Below are positions 1-8,007 of a DNA stretch of 25,587 nt, piece by piece (positions within the stretch are counted from its first letter, which is position 1; the number at the start of each line of letters is the position of its first letter). The stretch lies in assembly GCA_024692805.1 (NCBI GenBank), contig JAILMD010000001.1:1-25587 (forward strand). The letters run 5' to 3'. The DNA is from a bacterium (GTDB lineage: Bacteria; Bacillota; Clostridia; Christensenellales; UBA1242). The position numbers and the translations under genes were made by a program. The notes under the pieces were generated by a model. That model did no database searches. It was given only the letters and a program-made list of their open reading frames with translations, and had not been told where the DNA came from.

Positions 1-482
1 GGATAAATTGGAAGAAGGTTAAATAACCCCAAACCAATATTTATTATTATTGCGAAATTAAAATAATAACTTAAAGCAAATCCAATAATGTTTCCGCCAA
101 AAAGAAAGTTATAGCCGAATTTATAGAATAAACAATAAACCCCTGTAAATAAAAATGCTAAAATAAAGTTAATCGTTACTCCGGCAATGCTAACGAAAAA
201 CTCACCCCACTTTCTGTGCTTAAAATTTTGCGGGTTAACCGGAACAGGTTTCGCCCAGCCAAACCCAAAAATAAGCAAACAAATAAAACCAAGTGGGTCA
301 ATATGATTTAATGGTTTAAGCGTTAATCTTTTTAATGCTTTAGCAGTTTTATCACCCTCTTTGTAAGCAACAAAAGCGTGCCCAAATTCGTGAAAACTTA
401 AAGCAACTAAAATTGCGCTAACATAGGCAATAATAACACTAACACATTCGCCAAAAGGTAATGAAAATGCATTATAAATCAT
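1..482 (-). CDS. Site-2 protease family (M50) zinc membrane protease, partial
   Basis: The gene is cut by the left edge; 160 N-terminal residues are visible. The zinc-protease motif HEFGH is at residues 31-35 inside a hydrophobic helix. It is followed by the family-typical stretch with LTLKPLNHIDPLG near residues 53-65 and FGWAKPVPVNP near 74-84. A second membrane region follows, with an NLLPIYP segment at 155-161 that in this family leads into the second metal-binding motif (the D-G is beyond the edge). These are marks of the compact YwhC-type M50 family, multi-pass proteases that cut within the membrane; the substrate is unknown. It lies downstream of dacF, and M50 genes are often found near dacF and scpA in Clostridia (from memory). 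It has its own promoter at 492-520. No Shine-Dalgarno is visible before the ATG, and the transcript could be leaderless. Confidence 0.9.
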   Translation of the reverse strand, partial: MIYNAFSLPFGECVSVIIAYVSAILVALSFHEFGHAFVAYKEGDKTAKALKRLTLKPLNHIDPLGFICLLIFGFGWAKPVPVNPQNFKHRKWGEFFVSIAGVTINFILAFLFTGVYCLFYKFGYNFLFGGNIIGFALSYYFNFAIIINIGLGLFNLLPIY

Positions 483-491
483 ACCAATTTT

Positions 492-520
492 ATATTAACT
501 AAAAAAAACGATTTTGTCAA
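492..520 (-). promoter_or_regulatory. Promoter of the M50 protease gene
   Basis: Read on the minus strand, a perfect -35 TTGACA (515-520) is followed after 17 bp by TAATAT (492-497), 4/6 to the -10 consensus. The -10 ends only 9 nt before the ATG, so the leader would be about 2-4 nt. It follows directly after the dacF terminator. Confidence 0.6.
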
Positions 521-536
521 TTAAAATAAAACCAAC

Positions 537-560
537 AAAAAAATAGCCAATCGGCTATTT
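537..560 (-). terminator. Intrinsic terminator after dacF
   Basis: Minus-strand hairpin AAATAGCC-GATT-GGCTATTT (541-560) followed by a run of U. It starts immediately at the dacF stop codon (560-562) and separates dacF from the M50 gene. Confidence 0.85.
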
Positions 561-1723
561 TACCAGTGATTGAGGATATGTTTAAAGTGGTCGAAAAACT
601 GCATTTTTGCAACTGACTCATTGGCGAGAATATCATCTTCAAAAATAACAATTCCATTTTCATCAACAACTAAAACTTTACCAATAACATCACCAACTTC
701 AATTGGGGCGCGTGGCTCGTTATCTTCAATAATAACTTTAACATTAAGTTTTTCGCCGTTTTTTGTTAAAATTGAATAACTATTTTCAATTTTTCCATAA
801 ATTTTATCAATTTTTCCGTTAAAAATGTCAATTTCTGCAGAAAATTCATCTTTGTCTAAAACAACATTGCTCTTATAATTAGCAAACCCATAGTCAAACA
901 TTTCCCTAACTTCGCTAAACCTTGTTTTTGAATCTGGTTCGCCGATAACAACGCCAACAAGCCTTGTTTCTCCCCTTCTTGCAGAACAAGTTAAACAATA
1001 TTTAGCTAAACTAGTATATCCCGTTTTTCCTGAATCGCAACCAGGATAAGTTTTAACAAGCCTATTTGTGTTAACTAATTCCGTTCTTCTTCCTGATGGG
1101 TGAATTAAATCAGTCATCCAAATTTTTGAGTATTCAAGATAAATTGGGTTATCCATTATTTCTTTATAAATAATAGCGCAATCTCTTGCTGATGAATAAT
1201 GCTCATTTGCGCTTAACCCTGTTGAGTTTTCGAAATGAGTGTTGGTTAGGTTTAATTCTTTTGCTTTTGCGTTCATTTTCCTAACAAATTCGGTTTCATT
1301 CCCCGCAACAGCCTCGCTTAAAGCAACAGTGCTATCATTAGCCGAAGCAATAATTATGCTTTTTAACAAGTCTTTAACTAAATAAGTTTTATTAGCATCA
1401 AGAAAAGCCTGGCTGCCCTCTGTTTGCGCTGCGTTTTCACTTATTGTTACTTTTGAATCAAGACTTAAATTATCTTTTTCAATTTCATCAAAAATAACGC
1501 TTAAACTCATCATTTTTGTCATGCTCGCTATTGGCAATCTTTCATCACTATTTTTTTCAAATAAAACAACATCTGAATTGGCATCCATTAAAATTGCCGA
1601 TTTTGCATTTTTAGCTAAGCTTAAACCATCATCTTCAGCAACGCAAACAAATTTAGCCTTGCTAACAGACAAAAAAGAGAAACTTAAAACCAAGCCGATA
1701 ATGAATAAAAATATTTTTTTCAT
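560..1723 (-). CDS. dacF: D-alanyl-D-alanine carboxypeptidase (DacF-like, S11 family)
   Basis: Penicillin-binding carboxypeptidase that removes the terminal D-Ala from peptidoglycan stem peptides outside the membrane. All three active-site motifs are present: SMTK (67-70, nucleophile S67), SAN (127-129) and KTG (233-235). An N-terminal signal peptide covers about residues 1-25. A C-terminal PBP5-type beta domain follows from about residue 275. The length (387 aa) is normal for the family. The start is supported by an AGGTGG ribosome binding site 5 nt upstream. It lies 46 bp downstream of spoIIM and near spoIVB, as in Bacillus/Clostridium chromosomes where dacF is a forespore gene affecting cortex cross-linking; that role is inferred from context. 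No vegetative promoter is evident in the 46-bp gap. A general S11 carboxypeptidase is the alternative. Confidence 0.93.
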   Translation of the reverse strand: MKKIFLFIIGLVLSFSFLSVSKAKFVCVAEDDGLSLAKNAKSAILMDANSDVVLFEKNSDERLPIASMTKMMSLSVIFDEIEKDNLSLDSKVTISENAAQTEGSQAFLDANKTYLVKDLLKSIIIASANDSTVALSEAVAGNETEFVRKMNAKAKELNLTNTHFENSTGLSANEHYSSARDCAIIYKEIMDNPIYLEYSKIWMTDLIHPSGRRTELVNTNRLVKTYPGCDSGKTGYTSLAKYCLTCSARRGETRLVGVVIGEPDSKTRFSEVREMFDYGFANYKSNVVLDKDEFSAEIDIFNGKIDKIYGKIENSYSILTKNGEKLNVKVIIEDNEPRAPIEVGDVIGKVLVVDENGIVIFEDDILANESVAKMQFFDHFKHILNHW

Positions 1724-1769
1724 AAACCACCTCGCAAAAATAGTTTTTGCAAAAATGATTTTTTAATAC

Positions 1770-2396
1770 CTAATAAACAATATAAACAAAACTTTTAAGC
1801 AAAAGCGGAACAATAAATGAATAAACGATAACAACAATTAGTGCAAAACAAAAACAAATAACATATTTTTTAAAAAACTCAAAATATTTAAATGAAACAT
1901 TAAAACTAAGGTTATATTTTTTTGCTTCATAAGCCCTAGCAACACACAAAGTTATTGCTAAAACAATAACGCAAAACCATAAAATATTTATTGGGCAAAT
2001 AACAAAAATAACATTCAAAATTCCGCTAAAAGAATATGCCCTAATTATTGTTGCTGAAATTATAGCAAGTGTTAACCCCTGATAAATAATAAACAAAAAG
2101 CAAAGAAAGCAAGAATAAATTGAAAGTGAAAAAACAAAAATTAATAAAAACAATAAAACCGATTCTAAAAGTTTGCTAAAAAACAAAGCAAATGGTTCAG
2201 CGTCGCCCCTAATAAGTTCAAGTAAAATTTTATTAGAACTATTTAAAACTTTTAAAAAACTAGAATTGTTATCAACGCTAAAAATTCCTAAAACAATTCC
2301 TGCTAGCAAACATAAAAAAGAAAAAACTATAAGAAGACGATACTTTTTTAAAAAAACTAAAAACTCATCACCTAACCTTATAAAAAAGTTTTGCAT
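1770..2396 (-). CDS. spoIIM: Probable stage II sporulation protein M (SpoIIM)
   Basis: Integral membrane protein of 208 aa with about five hydrophobic segments (roughly residues 20-40, 78-100, 102-120, 126-152 and 178-200), the topology expected of SpoIIM. The segment from YQGLTL through a CPINI motif (134-138) resembles the conserved glycine-rich helix and Pro-(Gln)-Asn motif of SpoIIM. In the DMP engulfment complex, SpoIIM anchors SpoIID and SpoIIP to the septal membrane and helps direct peptidoglycan hydrolysis. The call rests mostly on topology and on position between spoIVB and dacF, which matches the gene order of sporulating Firmicutes. It is very rich in Phe, Ile, Leu and Cys. There is no Shine-Dalgarno; a TATAAT sits 5 nt before the ATG. 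Another DUF95/SpoIIM-superfamily protein is possible. Confidence 0.72.
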   Translation of the reverse strand: MQNFFIRLGDEFLVFLKKYRLLIVFSFLCLLAGIVLGIFSVDNNSSFLKVLNSSNKILLELIRGDAEPFALFFSKLLESVLLFLLIFVFSLSIYSCFLCFLFIIYQGLTLAIISATIIRAYSFSGILNVIFVICPINILWFCVIVLAITLCVARAYEAKKYNLSFNVSFKYFEFFKKYVICFCFALIVVIVYSFIVPLLLKSFVYIVY

Positions 2397-2401
2397 ATTT
2401 T

Positions 2402-2407
2402 ATTATA
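2402..2407 (-). promoter_or_regulatory. Candidate -10 box directly before spoIIM
   Basis: TATAAT, within CATATAAT, lies 5 nt upstream of the spoIIM ATG on the minus strand. No vegetative -35 is present at 17 bp; TTGTAA is 20 bp away. CATATAAT also resembles sigma-E-type -10 boxes, and spoIIM is a sigma-E gene in Bacillus subtilis. If used, the mRNA would be leaderless. Confidence 0.35.
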
Positions 2408-2427
2408 TGAATTAAATAATTAAAGCT

Positions 2428-3561
2428 TTACAAATCAATCATATTAGAAATAAAAGTTGCAAAACCTTTTATTGGGTCACTAACAAAAACGTGGGTTACC
2501 GCGCCAACAACTTTTCCATTTTGAATAATAGGGCTTCCACTCATTCCTTGAACAATACCGCCGGTTTTTTCAATAAGCCTTTGATCTGTTATTCTTATTA
2601 TCATATTTTTTGAATCAGAATTTTGATTAGTTTTAATTATTTCAATTGAATAATCTTGAGGCTTATTCCCGCTTATTGAACACCTTAATTTTGCCTTACC
2701 TAAAACAATTTCATTAGGGCTTGCAGTCGGCATTTTTTCTAGGTTTAACTCATCTAAAACTTCTTCATTAATTTTGCCAAAAACTCCAAAATTAGTGTTA
2801 TTGTCTAACTCACCTAAAACCTGTCCGCCTTTTAAAAATATTCCCTTTAATTCTCCTGGCGTTCCTCGATTGCCTTTCGTTACCCCAATAATATCGCAAG
2901 AATAAATTTCACCTTTCATGACAGGAAGCATAACCCCCGTATCAATGTCGCAAACGGGGTGTCCTAATGCTCCAAAACGCAAATTATCACTTCGAATAAA
3001 AGAAAGCGTTCCAACGCCAGCGGCATCATCTCTTATCCATAAACCCATTTTATAAGTTTTCGTTAACTCATCAATTTCAGGCAAAACAAAAGTTGTAAAA
3101 ACCTTATTACTTCTTTTAACTTTAACCTTTAAACTTCGATTTTCGTTGTCCTTTCTATTAATAATTTCTTCAATTTTTTCAGCAGAAGTTATTTTTTCAT
3201 CTTCAATTTCTAATAAAATATCTCCGCTAGTAATTCCAGCCGCTCCAGAAGGGCTAACAACTCCCCTATTAGTTAAAATGTCGCTTACTCCAACAATAAC
3301 AACACCGTCACATTTTAGCGCAAAGCCAAGAGGAACTCCGCCAACATAAACTTCCGCCGTGTTTTTACTTGCAACTTCGTTTTGTTTTATTGGGAAAAGC
3401 CAATTTATTATAGTTTTTATTGGGTTAGTTTGGTTGGTTAAACAATCTTCATCAGCAAAAACAAAATTAGTTACATTACATTGCGCAAAAATAGTAAAAA
3501 GAGTGCAGCAAACACATAAATAACTAATAATTTTAATTAGAATTTTAGAAAAATTTTTCAT
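2428..3561 (-). CDS. spoIVB: SpoIVB serine peptidase (S55), sporulation signalling protease
   Basis: SpoIVB is made in the forespore, secreted into the intermembrane space, and cleaves SpoIVFA to trigger pro-sigma-K processing. The 377-aa protein has an N-terminal membrane/signal segment (about residues 7-28), a PDZ domain (about 90-165, with SPSGAAGITSGDILLEI) and a C-terminal S55 protease domain. The likely triad is visible: H201 in GALGHPVCD, D326 in ITDQR, and S341 in GMSGSPI. The 15-residue Asp-Ser spacing matches the B. subtilis enzyme as I recall it. The ending AVTHVFVSDPIKGF is family-typical. It lies upstream of spoIIM and downstream of recN, the usual recN-spoIVB order. The start is immediately preceded by a terminator-like hairpin that contains the only plausible Shine-Dalgarno, so expression may be controlled there. 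Confidence 0.95.
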   Translation of the reverse strand: MKNFSKILIKIISYLCVCCTLFTIFAQCNVTNFVFADEDCLTNQTNPIKTIINWLFPIKQNEVASKNTAEVYVGGVPLGFALKCDGVVIVGVSDILTNRGVVSPSGAAGITSGDILLEIEDEKITSAEKIEEIINRKDNENRSLKVKVKRSNKVFTTFVLPEIDELTKTYKMGLWIRDDAAGVGTLSFIRSDNLRFGALGHPVCDIDTGVMLPVMKGEIYSCDIIGVTKGNRGTPGELKGIFLKGGQVLGELDNNTNFGVFGKINEEVLDELNLEKMPTASPNEIVLGKAKLRCSISGNKPQDYSIEIIKTNQNSDSKNMIIRITDQRLIEKTGGIVQGMSGSPIIQNGKVVGAVTHVFVSDPIKGFATFISNMIDL

Positions 3562-3562
3562 T

Positions 3563-3587
3563 AAAAAACTACCCTTACGAGTAGTTT
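3563..3587 (-). terminator. Hairpin with U-run between recN and spoIVB, overlapping the spoIVB RBS
   Basis: On the minus strand AAACTACTC-GTAA-GGGTAGTTT forms a 9-bp stem (one G-U pair) closed by a GNRA-type GUAA loop, followed by U residues. It ends 1-5 nt before the spoIVB ATG. It fits an intrinsic terminator for the asp23-recN operon, and its AAGGG is also the best spoIVB Shine-Dalgarno. Confidence 0.75.
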
Positions 3588-3597
3588 GCGTTTTAAT

Positions 3598-5271
3598 TTA
3601 ATTTTTATGATAATTATCTATTAATTCTTTAGCGTGAACCTTTGCTGACTCTGAATCGCTCGAGCTAATTAGCCTAGCAACTTCCAAAACTTTTTCTTCA
3701 TTATTAAGTTTTTTGATGCTGGTTTGAGTTTTATTATCAATAGTTTCTTTTAAAATGAAGTAGTTGTCATCAGCCGCCGCACAAATTTGCGCCATATGAG
3801 AAACACATAACACTTGATGGCCAACTCCAAGTTTTTTAAGTTTTGTTGCAATAACTTGCGCCATCTTTCCGCTAATTCCAGTATCAATTTCATCAAATAT
3901 CATTGTTTCAATATTTTGAGTTTGGGTTGTTACGCTTTTAACGGCAAGCATAAACCTGCTCATTTCTCCGCCACTAATAACTTTTGCTAGCGGCATAAGC
4001 GGTTGCCCAACGTTTGCGCTAAACATAAATTCAATTTCATCTTGCCCAAAACTATTTAAATTATCAGCGCTAAGCGTATCTAACCTAACTTCAAAGGCTG
4101 CTCCGCTTAACCCGACTTCATTTAATTCATTTTTTACCCTATTTTCGAAGATTTTTGCAGTGTTTTTGCGTTTTTCTGTTAATTTTTGAGCTAAAAGCAA
4201 TAATTCTTTCTCGCTTTTCTGCAATCTTTCAGTTAACTTATCAACTTCTTCCGCACAATTTGTTAATTTCTCTAACTTTTTAGTTATTTCTTCATAATAA
4301 TTGTTAATCTCTTCAACGCTTTGGCCATATTTTTTCTTAAAGTTAGAAAACAAATCAAGCCTTGAATTAACCCTTTGAATTTCTTCTTCGCTTATTTCTT
4401 CGTTATCTAAAATGTCATTTAGTGTTTCAGAAATATCTTCAACTTCAATTTTTGCACTTTCAAGCCTTTCGCTAAGTTTAGCAAGCCTTTCATCATATCC
4501 ACTTATGTCATTAAGCGTTACAACGCTTTTTGTTATAAGTTCGTTAGCGCTAATATTTCCATCACTCAAAAGATTAGTAACCTGGGCTAGCCCATTTTTA
4601 ATTTTTTCGCCGTGCGCAAATTTAATATATTTATCTTTAAGTTCGTTAATTTCTTCTTCTGTAAAATTAGCAGCACTTATTTCATCGGCTTGAAAACTAT
4701 ATAAATCAATAAGATGCTCGCGCTCTTTCTCATCAACGGTAAAGTTTGCAAGTTCTTTTTTAATTTCTTTAACTTCGTTATAAGTTAAACCATATTTTGT
4801 TAAAGTTTTGGCTATTTCCTCTTCGCCAAAAGCATCAATGATATGAATATGGTTACTGCTATCTAAAAGTGATTGATGTTCAAATTGCCCGTGAAGGTCA
4901 ATTAAAACCGAACTAATTTTTTTGAGCATTGAAAGCGTAAACATCTGACCATTAACCCTGCATTGGTTTTTGCCGTCAGTTGTTATCTTCCTGCTTATAA
5001 TTATTTGGTCTTCGCCTTCAAGGTCAAATTCTTTAAGAGCAGCTTTCGCGAGTTTGCTATTACTTACGAAAACGGCTTCAACATAAGCAAAATCTTTGCC
5101 ATAAGAAATTAGCGACCTATCTGCTCGCTCACCTAAAAGCAAACTTATTGAATCAATAATAAGTGATTTCCCTGCGCCTGTTTCACCACTTAAAACTGAA
5201 AATCCGCTGTTAAAATCAATTGTTAAATCGCTAATTAAAGCAACATTTTTAATAGTTAGTGTTGTTAGCAT
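3598..5271 (-). CDS. recN: DNA repair protein RecN
   Basis: SMC-like ATPase of double-strand-break repair that acts in the cytoplasm at DNA ends before RecA. The Walker A motif is GETGAGKS at residues 29-36. A long central coiled-coil region rich in Glu, Lys and Leu follows (about 150-400). Near the C-terminus are the ABC signature ISGGEMSR and the Walker B/D-loop MIFDEIDTGISG. The length of 557 aa is normal. Its ATG overlaps the xseB stop by one base (TAATG), indicating translational coupling. A hairpin with a U-run follows 11 bp after its stop. In B. subtilis ispA, dxs, tlyA and argR lie between xseB and recN; here they are absent. Confidence 0.97.
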   Translation of the reverse strand: MLTTLTIKNVALISDLTIDFNSGFSVLSGETGAGKSLIIDSISLLLGERADRSLISYGKDFAYVEAVFVSNSKLAKAALKEFDLEGEDQIIISRKITTDGKNQCRVNGQMFTLSMLKKISSVLIDLHGQFEHQSLLDSSNHIHIIDAFGEEEIAKTLTKYGLTYNEVKEIKKELANFTVDEKEREHLIDLYSFQADEISAANFTEEEINELKDKYIKFAHGEKIKNGLAQVTNLLSDGNISANELITKSVVTLNDISGYDERLAKLSERLESAKIEVEDISETLNDILDNEEISEEEIQRVNSRLDLFSNFKKKYGQSVEEINNYYEEITKKLEKLTNCAEEVDKLTERLQKSEKELLLLAQKLTEKRKNTAKIFENRVKNELNEVGLSGAAFEVRLDTLSADNLNSFGQDEIEFMFSANVGQPLMPLAKVISGGEMSRFMLAVKSVTTQTQNIETMIFDEIDTGISGKMAQVIATKLKKLGVGHQVLCVSHMAQICAAADDNYFILKETIDNKTQTSIKKLNNEEKVLEVARLISSSDSESAKVHAKELIDNYHKN

Positions 5272-5477
5272 TATTCAAATGGAACTTCAATTAAATCGTT
5301 AAGTTGTTTTTTTAGCGCAGTTATTTTACCTTCGCTTTCTTTTAGCATCTCCATACTCTTTTTTGCAATATCAACGCTCTTTTCAAAAGCCTCAATAGCA
5401 TCTTGAAGGCTGGTTTTTGGATCTTCAAGTTTTTGGCTAATCTTTTCAAGCTCGTTTAATGATTCTTCGTATGTCAT
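5271..5477 (-). CDS. xseB: Exodeoxyribonuclease VII small subunit
   Basis: A 68-aa helical protein with the typical XseB pattern: MTYEESLNELEKISQKLED near the N-terminus and a second helix with AIEAFEKSVDIAKKSMEML. XseB subunits assemble with XseA to form ExoVII, which degrades single-stranded DNA to oligonucleotides. The start overlaps the xseA stop (ATGA), with GGAGAT upstream inside xseA. The stop overlaps the recN start. The length is usual for the family. Confidence 0.95.
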   Translation of the reverse strand: MTYEESLNELEKISQKLEDPKTSLQDAIEAFEKSVDIAKKSMEMLKESEGKITALKKQLNDLIEVPFE

Positions 5478-6658
5478 TTTATCTCCTTTATTTTTATAAC
5501 CTTTGAAACTATGGTTCCGTCATTTAAATAGTTATTAATTTCATCATTTTCTTTAATGTTTTTAACGCTTAAAACTGGCTTATTGTCTTTTTCAAGTTTT
5601 GAATAACCTTGCCTTAAAATAGCAAGCGGATTATTCTTTTCGACCGCCAAACTAACCAATTCCATCTTTTTTCGGTTTAATTCAACAACTTTATTTATAT
5701 CAGCAGTTATTTTTTGTATTTTTTGCCCAAAAATCGCCTTAAAATCGGCTAATTTCTGTGACACATTAGAAAGTGTTAAAGTTAGGTATAACTTCTGGTC
5801 TTTTAGGCATTTTTGGCATTTTTGAAACAGCCTTTCAAACATCAAATTTTCAGTTGATTTAATATTATTTATTTCATCATAATAATCAAAAACACAAATC
5901 TCACTTGCAACTGATGGTGTTGCTGCTCTTAAATCACTTGCAAAATCGCAAAGCGTAAAATCTGTTTCGTGGCCAACGCCGCTAACTATTGGTTTATGTG
6001 ACTCAAAAACCGCTCTTGCAACTTTTTCAGTGTTAAATGGCGCAAGGTCAATCATTGATCCGCCACCACGAGCAACGATAATAACGTCAACTTTGTTAAT
6101 TTTATTAAGCTCAGCAATACCCTCGCTAATTTCATCTTCGGCGCCCTCGCCCTGAACTTTAACAGGGTAAAGCAAAATATCAACCTTAGGATTTTTTCGC
6201 CTTGCAACGTTAATAATATCATGAATAACGGCGCCCGTTTCACTTGTTACAACACCAATACATTTAGCATATTTTGGAATTTCGCGCTTGTTTCGCTCGT
6301 CAAAAATTCCTTCGGCTTCAAGTTTTTCTTTTAAAAGCAAAAACTTTTTATAAAGATCGCCCATTCCATAAGGCTCAATTTTAGAAGCAACAAATGAAAG
6401 TTTACCAAATCGAACATGATAGTTTAACCTTCCTGTTATTAAAACGCTGTCACCATCTTTTATTTCACTTGTTGCTCCAAACTCAATACAACTAAGAGTT
6501 GCCCCTTCTTCTTTGATATCAAAATAAGCGTTTCCGCCTGAGATTTTATAGCCTGAAACCTCACCGTAAACGCTAATACCAATTAACAATTCTTCATTGT
6601 CAAAAATGTTTTTAATATAGTTATTAAGTTGGGTTATGCTTAATTTTAAACCTTGCAT
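5474..6658 (-). CDS. xseA: Exodeoxyribonuclease VII large subunit
   Basis: Catalytic subunit of ExoVII, 394 aa, a little shorter than the roughly 400-450 aa usual for the family. An N-terminal OB-fold occupies about residues 1-100, with SGYKISGGNAYFDIKE. The nuclease domain follows, with GVVTSETGAVIHDI, VARGGGSMIDLAPFN and the conserved GVGHETDFTLCDFASDLRA block. A helical C-terminal part binds XseB. It ends with TGA, showing TGA is a stop in this organism. The ATG overlaps the nusB stop (TAATG) and the stop overlaps the xseB ATG, so nusB-xseA-xseB-recN form one coupled operon. Confidence 0.97.
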   Translation of the reverse strand: MQGLKLSITQLNNYIKNIFDNEELLIGISVYGEVSGYKISGGNAYFDIKEEGATLSCIEFGATSEIKDGDSVLITGRLNYHVRFGKLSFVASKIEPYGMGDLYKKFLLLKEKLEAEGIFDERNKREIPKYAKCIGVVTSETGAVIHDIINVARRKNPKVDILLYPVKVQGEGAEDEISEGIAELNKINKVDVIIVARGGGSMIDLAPFNTEKVARAVFESHKPIVSGVGHETDFTLCDFASDLRAATPSVASEICVFDYYDEINNIKSTENLMFERLFQKCQKCLKDQKLYLTLTLSNVSQKLADFKAIFGQKIQKITADINKVVELNRKKMELVSLAVEKNNPLAILRQGYSKLEKDNKPVLSVKNIKENDEINNYLNDGTIVSKVIKIKEIK

Positions 6659-7044
6659 TAAATCACCTTAGCTAAAACACCATTAATAAAAGATGCACTT
6701 TTTTCTGTTGAATAAATTTTACTTAAATTTATAACTTCATTTATACTAACTTTTGTTGGAATATCTTTTTCAAATTCAATCTCATAAAGAGCAAGCATCA
6801 TAAGCGCCATATCAACTTTATAAATTCTCTTTGAAGAATAACCTGTTGTTGCTTTTTCAATTTTATCCCAAAGATAATCAAAGTTTTGCGCAACACCAAA
6901 ATAAACTCTGCTTGCGTATTCTTTTTCACCCTCGTCACCAATTTCGCTTAAATAATCAGCGAGTAAGTCATCATCTATTTCACGCGTAAAAACATATTCA
7001 AAAATTAGTTTAAAAACTCTTTCCCTTGATTCTTTCCTACTCAT
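6658..7044 (-). CDS. nusB: Transcription antitermination factor NusB
   Basis: All-helical RNA-binding protein of 128 aa. The N-terminus MSRKESRERVFKLIFEY and the C-terminal pattern KVDMALMMLALYEI...PTKVSINEVINLSKIYSTEKSASFINGVLAKV are diagnostic of NusB. It works with NusE (S10) at boxA in rRNA antitermination. Its neighbours fit the usual yqhY-nusB-xseA order. It overlaps the xseA start by one base and lies 8 bp after the unknown membrane protein gene. Confidence 0.96.
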   Translation of the reverse strand: MSRKESRERVFKLIFEYVFTREIDDDLLADYLSEIGDEGEKEYASRVYFGVAQNFDYLWDKIEKATTGYSSKRIYKVDMALMMLALYEIEFEKDIPTKVSINEVINLSKIYSTEKSASFINGVLAKVI

Positions 7045-7052
7045 AATTCCCT

Positions 7053-7997
7053 CTATTTACTTAAGAAGTCTTCTAGGCCTTCTTCTTCAATTAAATTTTT
7101 CTTTTCAAACATATTTATGAATCTTTGCCTTAAAAACTCTCTAGCTGGCTTTAACTTTACTGGTTCCTTGCTTGGCTCTTTAGTTGGTTCAACAGGCTTT
7201 GTTGGCTGAGGCTTTGCTGGCGCAACTGGTTGTTTTTGCTCGCTTTGAGGCTTGCTTTCGTGTTTTGTTATTTTTATTTCAATTTTAGTTGGTTCACCCT
7301 TTGTTGCAACATTTCCTTGAACAACATTCATTTTGCTGCCCATAATTTTTGTTAACTTAGCCGCCTTGCCTTTCCCGCTCTTAATAAATGTTTGAACCTT
7401 GCTTGGTGAAGCCGCTTTTTTAGCTGGGCCTTTTTTGACTTTAGCCTGTTGCTTCTTTGGCGCTGCTTCAACATTGTTTTCCTGTTTTTTAACAGGTTTA
7501 TAAGTTAAAACTAAAGGCTCTGCTATTCCTTTAGCAACTTTTTTAACTCTGTTTTTAATAATGAAAACATTAGGAATTTCCTTTAAAAACTCATTAAACT
7601 TTGGAAGCCTTCCAAGAAGCTCATAACTAAGCAAAATTCGTCTTCCGTTCTCATCTCTTTTAACTTCAAGCCCTAAAAGTTGGTAAAGATCTTTTATGCT
7701 TCCGTCAGCATTATATTGAATTTCAATTCCTAAGATTTCATAAAGCTCTCTTAGTCTTCGTTCTCTCTCTTCTTTTTGCTTTTTTATTAAAGCCTGCCTG
7801 CGTTTTTCTTTAATAATTTTCTTTATGGCAACAGTTGCAAACCAGCCATATAACGCAAACAAAACAACTAGCAATAAAATAAAAAGAACTAAACTTGCTA
7901 AAACCCCTGTTAATTTTAGTGTTAAAAGCAATGCAAAGATAGTCAATGCAATAACACTTCCTAAAACTAATTGAGTTTTTAAGTTTAGTTTCTTCAT
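7053..7997 (-). CDS. Unknown two-helix membrane protein with tandem repeats and a Lys/Pro/Ala-rich tail
   Basis: I do not recognise this 314-aa protein. Two hydrophobic helices (about residues 9-28 and 31-57) form an N-terminal hairpin, followed by a very basic helix (60-84). An internal repeat of about 19 residues follows: LYEILGIEI (85-93), LYQLLGLEV (104-112) and a degenerate SYELLGRL (124-131). The first two copies are followed by similar ADGS/ENGR turns. Residues 160-280 are low-complexity, rich in Lys, Pro, Ala and Gln, and likely disordered, ending in a short helix (about 285-314). Its place between asp23/yqhY and nusB suggests an Asp23-partner membrane anchor, as AmaP is for Asp23 in other Firmicutes, but no AmaP homology is visible. 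The start has AAGGAAA upstream. Confidence 0.8.
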   Translation of the reverse strand: MKKLNLKTQLVLGSVIALTIFALLLTLKLTGVLASLVLFILLLVVLFALYGWFATVAIKKIIKEKRRQALIKKQKEERERRLRELYEILGIEIQYNADGSIKDLYQLLGLEVKRDENGRRILLSYELLGRLPKFNEFLKEIPNVFIIKNRVKKVAKGIAEPLVLTYKPVKKQENNVEAAPKKQQAKVKKGPAKKAASPSKVQTFIKSGKGKAAKLTKIMGSKMNVVQGNVATKGEPTKIEIKITKHESKPQSEQKQPVAPAKPQPTKPVEPTKEPSKEPVKLKPAREFLRQRFINMFEKKNLIEEEGLEDFLSK

Positions 7998-8007
7998 AGA
8001 TTTTTCC

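Noticed and set aside
1724..1769. Direct repeat ATTTTTGC twice before dacF as a regulatory site.
   Set aside because: The two 8-mers are short and AT-rich; no promoter is associated, so chance is sufficient.
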